NCBI RefSeq assembly: GCF_049243985.1 | Contig: NC_135370.1 | Coordinates: 10,485,492-10,549,491, forward strand | Source of the DNA: Paroedura picta | Taxonomy: Eukaryota; Chordata; Lepidosauria; Squamata; Gekkonidae | Length of the DNA: 64,000 bases | Direction of reading: 5' to 3' | Shown: positions 1 through 10,531 of the stretch, in pieces | Layout of the letters: each line of letters starts with the position of its first letter | How positions within the stretch are numbered: position 1 is the stretch's first letter | The notes under the pieces: generated by a model | Told to the model about the DNA's origin: nothing | Database searches by the model: none | Seen by the model: only the letters and a program-made list of their open reading frames with translations | Made by a program: the position numbers and the translations under genes

Positions 1-1984
1 CAGCAAGGTCCCCAGATTCCACACCCAAATCTCCAGGGGTTTCCCAGCCTGGATCTGGCAACCCTATCCCCCATTTTCCATCATGGGCCAGGAAGAACCT
101 GGCAACCTTATCAATTTCCCTGGAGCAGATGGATATTCCGAAGAGTGGCCTCTATGGATGAGGTCCCTATCCTCCCCAGGCTCCATCCCCAATCTCCAAG
201 CGCTTCCCAGCCGGGATCTGGCAATCTTATTCTCCCATCCCCCACTGGCAGTGTCCAAATTCTGTGCCTGAAACCACGCAGAGAGGAGGCAGCCAGGAGA
301 CCCCGCCAGTCAGCCTGTTGGCTCTTAGCAGTCGTATCTGGAGTTGTGTTGAGAGGCAGGCTCTGCTTTCAGAGCAAGGGTGTGAAAAGCAAACGCTCTC
401 AGTGATAACCAGGATTGTTCAGCCCAACTTTCTCCCCCCTCCCCAGTCTTCTGTGTGTTTCCTGTTTCATCACAAGGCTAATGGGCCCCAGCAATCCCCC
501 CCCCCATGGCCCCATCTCAGATGGGGCTGGATAGTCTCAGAGCCCCCTCAAGACCTTGGGTGGGTTGTTCCTGTCCTGGGGCACTGTACAAAGCTCCTCC
601 AAAGCTCCAAGCACGAGAGAAAGAACTGCATTCTGATCCAGAGCCCCTGTAGTCTTTCTGTCTCTCGCCCTCTTTCCGCACAAGAAAGGACCCATTGTGT
701 GGAGTCGCGTTAAGGGCTCGGATGAGCTCTGTGACAGACTAGTATCCGTTTCCTCGCAAGGGGAGGGGAAAAGCCATTCACAACAAAGGGCTCAGAATAG
801 CTGGGCTGACCTCAGATGGCCCTCCATCCAGCTGGGTCCCTTCCTGTGGACTGGAGCAGAAGCCGCAACTGCCAGAGTGCAGGGTGTGGGTGACCGTGCA
901 GGGCCAGCCTGGCTGCCTGTCGCCCTCTGGCCCTGGAGCCACCATGTCATGTCAACACATGCCCTGTCCCTCCCCACGGATGTCTACAAAAGTCCCCTCT
1001 GGGAGCGGCACCCCTACCCAGTGCTGTCCTTGGGAGTGCAGCTACAGTGCCTCCAAGAAGCATCCGGTCCAGCTTTGGAACCTCACCCTTCCCGTCCTCT
1101 TAATCCCAGCCTGCTGTCCCTGGGCTGATATCACATCTGGGACAAACCCGCTCCCCACCTACCATTTACCAGTTGTAGCCGGGCTCCATGACGTGGTTGT
1201 GAGTGAAGAAGGCAGCAACACACACGCCCCCCTCCCCCAAAAAGGCAGGCATCGGTCTCGCTGGAAGTTGGTTGGACTGAGCAGCGGTTGGGCGGTTCAG
1301 GATGCTTTGGCGCTTCAGGACGCTTCAGCGATCATGGAAACCCACCAAAGCGCCCAACCCTATGAGCTGCCAGCTGCAGCTCAGGAAATTCCTGGGATTT
1401 TTTTGGGGGGTGGGATGCCTGGGGGGGGGGCTCAGCAGGGACGTGATGCCATGGGGTCTGCACTCCCAAGCAGGGGAAGTGTTTCCTGGTGGCTGGAGGT
1501 CAGGAGTAACTCTAGAAAACCCAGGCCTCACCGGGAGGCTGGCAACTGTACGTGCTGCTGTTTTTTTCCATCGTGACCAACTAAGAAGCCAGGCTCTTTG
1601 CAACTGTGGCCATTTCCATGAGTGCAATGCTATTGTTTGAAGCCATCTGACTGTCCTCACAGCTACCCAGGCCTCCAGGTAGGCTTAGTGGCCCCCCTCT
1701 GGTTTCCAGAAGATCTCCGGTACATCCTGGATCACTGCCAGCTTAGCAGCACATGCTGCACAAGAAGCAGACAAGAGGTCTTCGACTTATGAAATGTCAT
1801 CCCCCCCCCTTATTTTTGTACACAAACCTTGATTAAGAGCTCTGGAGAAGCCAACAGCCTGCATGTTCTTGATTTTAGGTGGCACCTTTAAGAATGACAA
1901 GGTTTTATTCTGTGTGCATGCATACTTCTTCAGATATATTGAGACAGAAATCACCAATCATTGCATATATTTAGAGGTGTGGAG

Positions 1985-2690
1985 GGTGTTGTCAGGACTG
2001 ACCCCAATTCCATGCCCAAGTGATCCCTTCACCAACCATCTCCAGAATCTGGCCTGGCCTGGAGGAAATTCACCTACCATCCCACAGTGGCGATCAGCAG
2101 TTCCCTGGGTATGCAAGGAAGGGCCAAAAGAGACAAATACTGGCCCATCCCTTCCTGCCCACCCACCCACAATCTGCCTAAGTTCATAAAATCACCATTT
2201 CTCTCAGATGACTCTCTAGCCTCTGCTTAAAAACTCCCAAAGAAGGAGAACCCACCACCTCCCGAGGAAGCCTTTTCTACTGAGAAACAGCTCTGTCAGG
2301 AACATCTTCTGGATATGTAGCCGAAAAATTCTTTGGAATTAATTTCAACCCACTGGTTTTGGTCCAACCCTCTGGGTCAACAGAAAACAACTGTGCTCCA
2401 TCTTTTATATCAGGGGTAGTCCACCTGTGGTCCTCCAAATGTTCATGGACTACAATTCCCATGAGCCCCTGGCAGCGTTTGCAAATGCTGGCAGGGGCTC
2501 ATGGGAATTGTAGTCCATGAACATCTGGAGGACCACAGGTTGACTACCCCTGTTTTATATGACAGCCCTTCAAGTATCTGAAGATGGTGATTATATCACC
2601 TCTTAGTTGCCGTCTCTCCAGGCTAAACAGACCCAGCTTCTTCCCCCAGTCCATCCGCTGTTCATTTCCCCTACATGCACATACTGCTTT
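1985..2690 (-). mobile_element. CR1-type LINE 3' end, split by a MITE
   Basis: Minus-strand equivalent of the 3' ends at 5620 and 34600 (CTTGCATACCCAGGGAA, GGTGAATTTCCTCCAGGCC). The MITE at 2411-2552 cuts it. Confidence 0.75.
2411..2552. mobile_element. Palindromic hAT MITE, inside CR1
   Basis: A near-complete inverted repeat starting CAGGGGTAGTC. A perfect 8-bp duplication TTTTATAT flanks it (2403-2410 and 2553-2560). The flanks are a minus-strand CR1 end, so it inserted after that LINE. Confidence 0.9.
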
Positions 2691-3343
2691 AACCCTCCCT
2701 GCTTCTCTCTTCATATTGCAGGCGAGTGCTCTTGAAAAGAGAAGCAAAGACAGGTTTGGAATCCAGTATGCACCTTACCCATTTTCTGGGAAAGTTTATT
2801 GGAGGATGTTTTACGCAGCAAGTTTAATACACGAGAAGTTTCCTTCCTTTTGTTCTTACCTCAAGGGTTGTTTGCTTTGGTTTCTGTTTTTAATAAGACT
2901 TTTCAGCTGCAGGAAATCAAGTGTGAGTTAGAGAAAGAAATGCCGAAAATGAAGAATAAGAGGAAATGTTGACTCCCTGGAAAAATGAGGGGAAGTTGAC
3001 CAGGGGGGGGGGGGGGACATGGAAAGGTGGTTTGCATGAGCAAGCATTTTAAAGGAAATGTGAAAACCACAACTCAGCTACTGTAGGAAAGAGACTGTCC
3101 AGGACACCTGCCTCTGTCTTTGGGTCCACACATTGCAAGCACTCTGTTGCAGGGAGGGGAGCAGCCCTGCCTGGCCACATGACTAGCCAGTCCAGTCCAG
3201 AACAGGCTAGCAGGCCCAGCTTCAGGGTTCAGTGTGGCCAGATCCCACGAGTCACCCTGTCCTGGGTGGGGATGGGCCCCCCTTTCTGCTGGGTGGGGGA
3301 GGCGCCTGGCTGCTCTATCTCCCTGGCATGTCTAAGTTTGGAG

Positions 3344-3520
3344 AGAAGAAGAAGAGCTGGGGTTTGGCCTTTTTACTACCTGACGGAGTCCCAAAGCGGT
3401 GTACAATCGCCTTCCCTTCCTCTCTGCACAACAGACACCCTGTGAGGTAGATGGTGCTCTGAGAGAACGGAGACTGGCCCATGTGGAGGAGTTCCCCAGA
3501 TTAGAGGCCAGCACTCCTTG
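3344..3520 (-). mobile_element. Sauria-type SINE, partial
   Basis: On the minus strand, a decayed tRNA-like head is followed by the body that in plus orientation reads GACACCCTGTGAGGT and AAAGCGG. Confidence 0.65.
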
Positions 3521-4311
3521 TTTATTTGGGGCCCCAGCCCTGCTGACCCCTTAACTCTGTGGACTTCTTGGTTTTACTTCCTTTTGGGGGTCTGGCTCCA
3601 CGTTTTGGGGCACACGTCAAGGCTGGAGAGACTGGGGTGGAGTGGGGAAGAGCAGCAGCCTCTTATCTTCCTTCCTTCTCCACTTGCAGCCAGCTGGGTG
3701 AGCTTGGGCCAGTCCCAGTTCACTCAGAGCTCTCTTAGGCCCACCTCCCTCTCGGGATGCCAGATCCTCTTCAGTGATCAGAGCATCAGAAACCTCGCTT
3801 TCCTTTTGGAAACTCCCGCCCAACGAAGAGCTCTGGAGAATTCAAAACCTTGTGCGCAGTTTTGTGTCACTTGGGGTGGCCTTAATAAAAAGCTTGTGCG
3901 CAGTTTTCGGCGCCCTTGCCCTTCGGGGTGCGGAGAAAAGAGCGGGTCATGGCAGGGTGGGTTCAAAGCCTTTGCCCAGGTCTGCTTTATCTGTACCCTG
4001 CTTTTCCTCTGCAAACCCAAAGTGATACAAACGGCGACTTTCAGGCTAATGACTGTTTTTGTAAGCCAGCTAGCAGTGCAAAAACACGAGTCCCCAACAG
4101 CTCTCTTTATGTTTCACTCCAGTTAGAGATGCCTTTGGGAAAGGCCACACTTAGGAGGAGTCTCCTAGGCCAGAAGCAAAAAGCATCATCTGTGGCACCG
4201 CCAGAGGGCCTTTGCAGAGCTCAGCCTGCCCTTCCTCCCTAGGGCCCTGTCCAGTCAGCCTGCGTCCTCAGCCCCTGGGCCCTGCAGCCACAACACTGGG
4301 TCTGCACTTGC

Positions 4312-4397
4312 AGGGTTGTGTGCTTCGGCCGCCAAAGTGGCGTTCCAGCCCGAAGCGGGGTAGAACGGCCACTTTCACGGCCGAAGCACCCAACCCT
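4312..4397. mobile_element. Inverted-repeat element, TIR AGGGTTG-GTGCTTCGGC
   Basis: An 86-bp palindrome with 30-bp arms and about three mismatches. The tips resemble those of 8422-8549 and 4755-4996, so the three may belong to one family. Confidence 0.65.
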
Positions 4398-4534
4398 AGT
4401 CTGGAGCCCCTTCTGGCCTCTCCGGGTGCCACTCTGGATGTTAGCTCCGCCTCATATGAGCCATGCCAGGGAGGAGGCATTGTTGGTTTATTATTTCAAT
4501 TTCCATTTGCCAGACTCCCCTCCAAGTGTAAAGT

Positions 4535-4690
4535 AAATGTTTATGACAGATGTAGACCAGCTGGAGCGAGTCCAGAGGAGGGCAACAGAAATGGTGAGGG
4601 GTTGGAGACCAAGAGGAAAGGTTGAGGGAGCTTGGTCTGTCTAGCCTCGAGAGAAAGCGACAGAGGGGATATGATAACCGTTTATCATCG
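4535..4690 (+). mobile_element. CR1-type LINE fragment
   Basis: GAGTCCAGAGGAGGGCAAC through GGATATGATAACCG, a standard CR1 3' segment, ending where other repeats begin. Confidence 0.65.
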
Positions 4691-4754
4691 ACTGGACTAA
4701 CAACAACCGAGAGCAGCAGAGCTGGTAGTCCACAGGGGACTTAGGCTTTTGACG

Positions 4755-4996
4755 AGGGGTGAGCACTTTGGCACAGTTAAGCCACGTCGGCAACCACCAA
4801 AGCCCAAGGTGGCCAGCATCGTGGCATGGAGGGGCGGCATTGGCGTACCAGCTGGCGACTGCATGCAGGTGCAACTCTGCGCCTGTGTGCGGCCGCCAGC
4901 TGGCGCGCTGATGCAACCCCACCCCTCTGTGGCGCTGGCCGCCTCGGGCTTTGGTGGTTGCTGAGGTGGCTGAACCACGCCAAAGCGTCCACCCCT
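4755..4996. mobile_element. Inverted-repeat element, ~63-bp arms
   Basis: Arms start AGGGGTG and share CAACCACCAAAGCCC. The centre is GC-rich with a GCCAGCTGGCG-like inner palindrome. No target duplication was seen. Confidence 0.65.
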
Positions 4997-5092
4997 TCAA
5001 CTGTGCTGCTATCAATTGTATTAACAAGTTTTTTATGTTTTTATATTTGATGTAAACTGGCACAAGCCAGCTGGGCTGAGAGTCATATAGAA

Positions 5093-5576
5093 CAGTGGTC
5101 CACGACCTTTTTCAGGCTGCGGACCGGTGGGGGGAGGGCAATCCAGGCAGCGTGCATGCGCGGCAGCCCATGCAAAAACACTTATGCGTGGCAGGTCCGT
5201 GCATGCGCATTTGCGCTATGCGCGTCTGCAAATGTGTACACACTGATTTTTGCGCATGCACGGCAGGTCCTTGCATGCACGTTGCCACCATGTGTGGCTG
5301 CAAACGCGCATGCACAACACTTTTGCGCACGCGTGAAAGTGCCACACATGCGTTTACGGCCGCGCATGGCGCAAACGTGCATACCCAGACCTGCTGCTCA
5401 AGCGCATTTGCGCCAGTGGCCGCGCTTCCCTCTCCCCCCTCCCGCAGAAAGAAGCTTGCTGGGCCGCTTTGGTGGCCGATTTGCTTGTGGCCTGGGAAGT
5501 TTCTCACTGCAGGGGGGGCGGGGAGAGGGAGCCGCGGTCCGGCACCAGGCTGCGGCCCGGTGGTTGGGGACCACCG
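5093..5576. mobile_element. hAT-type element (TIR CAGTGGTCC), 484 bp
   Basis: It starts CAGTGGTCCACGACC, ends GGTTGGGGACCACCG and is flanked by the perfect 8-bp duplication ATATAGAA (5085-5092 and 5577-5584). There is no transposase. The centre (about 5150-5400) is a degenerate TGCGCATGC-type alternating purine-pyrimidine sequence. Confidence 0.88.
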
Positions 5577-5619
5577 ATATAGAAGATGGAGCCATCTGAC
5601 AAAGGCTGATTCTATGAAT

Positions 5620-5912
5620 TTAGGCAGATTGTAAGTGGGTGGGCAAAGGGATTGTGTCAGTGTCAGGCTCTTGTGGACCTTCCTTGCATGCCCAGGGAAA
5701 TGCCGATTGCCACTTTGAGGTCAGAAGGCGCACTTCCTCCAGACCAGACTGGCCAGGGATTCTGATATTTTTTGGGGGAATCATTTTGGGCATGGAACTG
5801 AGGTCACTGTGGGTGGGCAGGTAGTTGTGAATTTCCTGCATTGTGCAGGGGGGTGGGGGGCTTGGACTGGATGACCCTGGAGTGCCCTTCCAACTCTATG
5901 ATTCTGATTCAG
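5620..5912 (+). mobile_element. CR1-type LINE 3' end
   Basis: Ends GGATGACCCTGGAGTGCCC then TCCAACTCTATGATTCTGAT. It stops about 45 bp before the RFTN2 terminal exon. Confidence 0.75.
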
Positions 5913-5956
5913 AATACTTGCCAGTTCATTTGCTAAAAGCGGCCTTCACTTTTCAG

Positions 5957-6205
5957 AAGAAATCCAGCAAGCAGCTCCAGGAAGAAAAAGGCGGAAGCCC
6001 CCGCGTGGTCCCAGCAGTGCCCCCTCCTGCACTGAAGACGCAGCTGGCGGATGAGTTCCCCTTGGCCCCTCCCGTGCCGTGCTGGGCCGAGGGAGGGGGA
6101 GTGTCACCCGCAAGCTTCCCTGGCTACAGCAGCAGTGACGGCCTGCTGAGGGAACTGGATGAGGGGCAGTTTGAGCAGGAAGTCACTCAGGTCACATGCA
6201 TGTGA
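5957..6205 (+). CDS. RFTN2: Raftlin-2, terminal coding exon (partial gene)
   Basis: Raftlin-2 is a membrane-associated, acylated protein linked to lipid rafts and receptor uptake. Only its last exon lies in the window. A pyrimidine-rich acceptor ending in TTTTCAG precedes 5957, and the exon reads in phase 0 for 82 codons to a TGA at 6203-6205. It opens KKSSKQLQEEK, like human KKASRHIKGEDK, and ends with SSSDGLLRELDEGQFEQ followed by VTQVTCM, nearly the same as the human C terminus. The middle (about residues 15-50 of the exon) is proline-rich and poorly conserved, as in other species. The N-terminal acylation site and the raftlin core domain are outside the window. The upstream frame stays open into the CR1 repeat at 5843-5956, but that part is intronic. 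The call rests on the C-terminal match and on synteny with MOB4. Confidence 0.93.
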   Translation, partial: KKSSKQLQEEKGGSPRVVPAVPPPALKTQLADEFPLAPPVPCWAEGGGVSPASFPGYSSSDGLLRELDEGQFEQEVTQVTCM

Positions 6206-6700
6206 TCAGTGCCGAGAATGGGCGGACTTGTCCTGACTGACAACGTTTGACGCACGGTGGGATCAGAGCTGGCATTTCCAGGCCTGCAAGGGCATTGCCA
6301 TCAGCTTTTCTGTAGCCAGGCGTAGGCCGTCTCCCCTCACTTGTCTGCAGCTGTGCAAATAGAAAAACAGTGTTTTTTTATAGGACTGAGGCAGGAAAAT
6401 TATAGGACTGAGTCGGATCAGCCGTACTGGGATATTCCATTCCTAGAGCGGCACTAAGCGCCCTCAAGGGTGGCCCCAGGGATGCTTCTGACAAAAACAA
6501 CTGCAAGATGGCTACTAATTTCTGCTCCCTTGAGAAAGATGGAGCTTTCTGTAGGACATGAGCATTGCTCTGACATGCTGTTATAAACGATGCGTGGAAG
6601 ATGAAAACGAAGAGCCAGGGGTTACGTAGAAGCTGCGAATTTTAACTCTACTCCTGTTGGAGCCTAGAACTCGGAGATAATAAACCTATTAAGATAAATC
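6206..6700 (+). other. RFTN2: RFTN2 3' UTR with proximal poly(A) signal
   Basis: The non-coding sequence after the RFTN2 stop contains a canonical AATAAA at 6679-6684, so a short transcript would end near 6700. No other gene is visible. The 3' end is inferred from the hexamer only. Confidence 0.55.
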
Positions 6701-6803
6701 CATGAGTGTCAGGACACTGTTTGTGTTGAGAGATGGAGGTGGTTGAACACAATGCCTCAGATTCAGCTTCCGCAGCCTGGAGGGGCCTGATGAATACATA
6801 GAC

Positions 6804-6945
6804 CAGGGGTAGTCAAACTGCAGCCCTCCAGATGTCCATGGACTACAATTCCCATGAGCCCCTGCCAGCATTCGCAAATGCTGGCAGGGGCTCATGGGAA
6901 TTGTAGTCCATGGACATCTGGAGGGCTGCAGTTTGACTACCCCTG
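6804..6945. mobile_element. Palindromic hAT MITE
   Basis: CAGGGGTAGTCAAACTGCAG to its inverted copy, with short spacer. Flanks ACATAGAC/ATATAGAC match at 7 of 8 bases. It lies downstream of the RFTN2 proximal poly(A) signal. Confidence 0.9.
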
Positions 6946-7940
6946 ATATAGACATTTGTCCCATACCAAATTAAGACTGTTGCGCAACAATGCCTAGTCT
7001 TTGCCACCTTGACAGCTTGCTCCCTATCCAAGGTCAAAGCCCAAATCTTTCCCAGGACTTCCCAGCTCTACACTCCCCTCCTTTGCAGACATGGTGTCAG
7101 TGCAGGAGTCGCTGCTTTGTATGGCCTTGCAACTTTGTGCATCCTCAAGAGACAGCTGCATGCAGGAAATGATCCACTATGCCAAAAAGGCACCAGAATC
7201 TACATTGCCCAAGTGTGCCTCCTAAATCTGTAATTCGGGACTGCACTTGGTCAAATATTTCTGCAAACTTTGCAGACAAATCTGAAATATAGAAAGGATT
7301 AATTACTCCCAAAGTAAAACAGAGAATGCCTGGACATTGGGGGGCTCAGCTTCTGCAGACAGGCTCTGGGCCTGACCACGGCCACGCAGAATGTTGGGAG
7401 AGCCTTCCAGGCAGAGAAGGCTGCGGGGAGAAAAGGAGGAGGACACTTAGTTGGAAGGAGTGGGGGAGGAAGACCGATAGATAAGGGATGGGGGCAGAGA
7501 GAGAAAAGAGGGAACTGCGATTTGGAAGAAATACTTTCTAACACAACTTCAGAAGGACAGGAGGATACCCCAGGTGGGATGTGATGCTCTGTTCTACGAG
7601 CATACCCGAGCCAATAACAACCCTTTCCCTGGGAGTCCCTCAGGGGCCTTCCAGAGCAGCCAAAAGACATCTTTCCCTATGACCTGGCTCGTTCGTTGTT
7701 CCCTCTTTGCTCCCAACACAGAAGCAACATGGCAGAAGACGTTGTGCTGTTTGAAAAGCAATCAAAGGCTTCCAGACAGAGATCTCCAGTCAACATGTCT
7801 GTGCTACTGTCCTTCTGAGATAGCCCCCTTGCTTGTTATTACCCCAGCTGGCCTTCACATTTGCACACTGAAACTTCTTGCATTTTTGTCTCCAAACTTA
7901 CTTTGGATCTTGGGAGAAATGTCACTCTTGGGTACAGTAA

Positions 7941-7946
7941 AATAAA
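7941..7946 (+). terminator. RFTN2: Possible distal RFTN2 poly(A) signal
   Basis: AATAAA occurs at 7941-7946, less than 100 bp before the inferred MOB4 3' end on the other strand. If used, the RFTN2 3' UTR would be about 1.75 kb and include the hAT miniature element at 6804-6945. Otherwise 6946-8014 shows no gene. Confidence 0.3.
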
Positions 7947-8032
7947 GAAGTGGAATATGTACAGACTTTGGGGAGAGTTAAAAATGAGGGAATCATTTAG
8001 CAAAACAAGACCAGTATGGAAAAAGGAAAAAA

Positions 8033-8038
8033 TTTAAT
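8033..8038 (-). terminator. MOB4: MOB4 poly(A) signal (ATTAAA)
   Basis: The plus strand reads TTTAAT, i.e. ATTAAA on the minus strand. It is the best 3'-end signal found downstream of the MOB4 stop before the RFTN2 side is reached. Confidence 0.4.
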
Positions 8039-8421
8039 TGCAACTTCTACTTTGTACAGTTGTCATTCCAAAGACAAACATAGCTCAGATTTCCTATAAT
8101 GCGAGATGTAAGTTAAACCCTCAATATATTTACCGTACAAAAGTCATTAGTTCACTGAAGCTTCATGGACGTTCCAGAGAAAACCAGGCAGGCACATAAC
8201 GCAAACACATCATCAGGGCTACTCAGTCAACAGCATTAAGGAAAGCGTCACAAGCAGTGTCCCACCGAGGCCATTGGTCAAACTGGGATTATAGAGTTTT
8301 ACAGAGCAGCAGAATCAGAATTATTAGCAAAAAATTTAGATTGACTGCTTTTAGAGGCATTGTTGAGGTGGGAAACACAGATTGCTGTCTCACTGCCATG
8401 TCATGTGCCACACATAGCCAC

Positions 8422-8549
8422 TAGGGATATGCGCTTCGGCTCGGCCACCTCGGTGATCACCGAAGCCCGAGGTCAGCACACTGGCCTCCTATGCACCGCC
8501 TCGGGCTTCAGTGATCACCAAGGTGGCCACGCCAAAACGCACATCCCTT
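8422..8549. mobile_element. 128-bp hAT-type inverted repeat in the MOB4 3' UTR
   Basis: Arms of about 50 bp (TAGGGATATGCG; shared GTGATCAC and GAAGCCCGAGG), flanked by a perfect 8-bp duplication ATAGCCAC (8414-8421 and 8550-8557), which places it in hAT. Confidence 0.85.
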
Positions 8550-10456
8550 ATAGCCACACAAGTGGTTCAGGGCGCCATCCTTTCCCCTTACCGACTTCTT
8601 CTGACTGGGGGGGAGGGGTGCTGGAAACAACCAATTGGGGCCACGCCACACCTATCCCACCGCCTCCAAAACACCATTCCTCCGCCTCCCGGTCTGAGCT
8701 ACTAGCCGAAGCCAGGTAGCCCAAGATAACCTCAGCTGCACCCAGAGGCCCCAGCAACATACTGTCCTTAAGAACCCATCTAATGTGAGGACCCTGTCGA
8801 CCGTTAAGACCATGGCAAAACCAAAGGTAAGAGCTACCAAGAGAGGAGAACTGGGTGGGGAAGCCGGAGAACACGTGAGCCAGTCCTCCGAGTTGGCAGG
8901 CTGCTTGGACCATGACCCTCTGAAGACCCGAGTCTCTTCCTAGCTCCTCGGCTTCCCAATTCCCTTTACGTCCAGGTAGCAACGTGGCTAAAACTGGGCC
9001 CGGTTTGTCATCCCTTGTATGCGATTAAGGCGTGTCCACTATGTGTGTTCTGACACAGAAGTTATTATTTTTTTAAATTATATATTTAATTTGTTTATTC
9101 CTGGCTGATGGGAGCAACCCTAGAAAGGAAACAAAACGGAGTAAAGCCAGCTAGAAAAGAGAAAGAGAAGGGGCATTGGTTGACACCAACTTCCGGGAAT
9201 TAAAACATCTCACCAAGTCCCGTTTAAATATATACAGATCAGTAGTGCGTTTGGATTTTGGCATTCGTTTCTATCTACTGCAACCATGCTTCTGGCCTCC
9301 TTTCTCAACAATAGTTCTGTAGCCAACTGGGAACAGGTCTACCTCCACGACTCTGCGCCCAAGAAACTTGGGGTGAGTTCTTCGGGGCCGCAAAGAGGAG
9401 GGACTGTGCTGGCAGCGGTGTGGGCAACTGCCAAGGCGGCCGAAACGTGCCCCCCTACGTTAAACCTCAGCGTGATGCTAACCTGCCAAAGCCATTTAAA
9501 GAGGGGATGAGGAGCAAAACCCTGCAGCTGGGATCTAAAAGCAGAGATGTTACTTTTAAGCGGCAGATAAAGAGCTGACCAATTCCAGTTGCCCACAATG
9601 CAATGGGTCAAGGCAAGCTTTTAAGAATACGGAGCTCTTTTGCTACAAACAAGGTTATTTTCGCACGCACTGCTGTAGTGTTTACATGAACAGTTAATGC
9701 AGGGCATACTGTAAGCCGTTACTCTAAATATGCACAAGCGTACGCCACAGAGTACTTCACTGGAGGCAAGAAGGGAAATAAGTTGGTATTATGCACCAGG
9801 GAGAGGTGCAAGTAGAGAAATGGTGGAAGAGAATCTTTGCCTTCAAGGGTCAGGTTTTTTGAGACACACAAGCCTCCACCAAGACTACAGACATATCCAG
9901 AAAGAAATAGATCTAGAATATACTTTTGGCAACATAATTTTTAAAAAATTATCCTTTTGGTATTAATACTATAATAATGGATATTTGGATACACACATAT
10001 TACTATAGTTCGGCACTACATATGCGTACACCCAAAAGCAAAAAATCTAAAGACTAAGATGAGGATAATTTTTATAAAGTACAGAATTGGACTTCAGTGG
10101 ACTTGCAGTTTTCCATGACTAAAATGTCAAACGAAGAATTAAAAGTTAAAAATTCCAAACTTCATTAATACAAGAAGCTTCAACTTATTAGACTGAAATT
10201 GAACAAGATTTGAAGATTGTGATCAAATGATTGTTTAGCAGCAATTTTCCAGAACTATACGTTCTTTTTATTAACAGGCAGTATAAACAGATAATTCTAA
10301 TTGTATTTAAAAATCATGACTGTCACAATGAAGAATATAAAGTTCATGAATAACTTAAACCATGTTCCATATTAAGAGGAAGCTTACACAGCATACAACA
10401 GGTTTACTAGCCAGAGTGCTAAGGATACATGATTGAAGTTTCTAAAATGATACATA

Positions 10457-10484
10457 CGCACACACACGCACACACACGCACACA
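10457..10484. repeat. CA/CG-type simple repeat
   Basis: Alternating ACACACGC units just downstream of the MOB4 stop, in its 3' UTR. Confidence 0.85.
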
Positions 10485-10531
10485 GAGTACATCGTGTTAA
10501 TTATGTGTTTGTTACAAGTTCGCGATACCCA

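Larger units (their letters stand above)
1..5956 (+). other. RFTN2: Presumed last intron of RFTN2, repeat-rich
   Basis: No coding exon could be recognised here. Because the RFTN2 terminal exon follows on the + strand, this stretch is inferred to be its last intron, continuing beyond the left edge. It holds a degenerate LINE-like repeat at about 1-260 (also echoed near 1520-1550, 25160-25240 and 25950-26010), a CR1 3' end on the minus strand with a hAT miniature element in it (about 1985-2690), SINE pieces near 3344-3520 and 3680-3740, two inverted-repeat elements (4312-4397 and 4755-4996), a CR1 piece at about 4535-4690, a hAT element (5093-5576) and a CR1 3' end (about 5620-5912). Confidence 0.6.
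8015..10531 (-). other. MOB4: MOB4 3' UTR
   Basis: About 2.5 kb of mostly AT-rich sequence lies downstream of the MOB4 stop. A poly(A) signal variant ATTAAA on the minus strand is at 8033-8038, implying a 3' end near 8015. A 128-bp hAT-type inverted repeat (8422-8549) sits near the distal end, and a CA/CG-rich simple repeat (about 10457-10484) sits near the stop. No open frame of note is present. The extent is inferred from the hexamer and the lack of any other gene. Confidence 0.5.

Noticed and set aside
2584-2931. 115-codon plus-strand frame as a possible RFTN2 exon
   Set aside because: The first half is CR1 sequence in reverse and the rest has no resemblance to raftlin-2 as remembered.
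4641-5063. 140-codon minus-strand frame
   Set aside because: It spans an inverted-repeat element; the mirrored frames on both strands show that the symmetry causes it.
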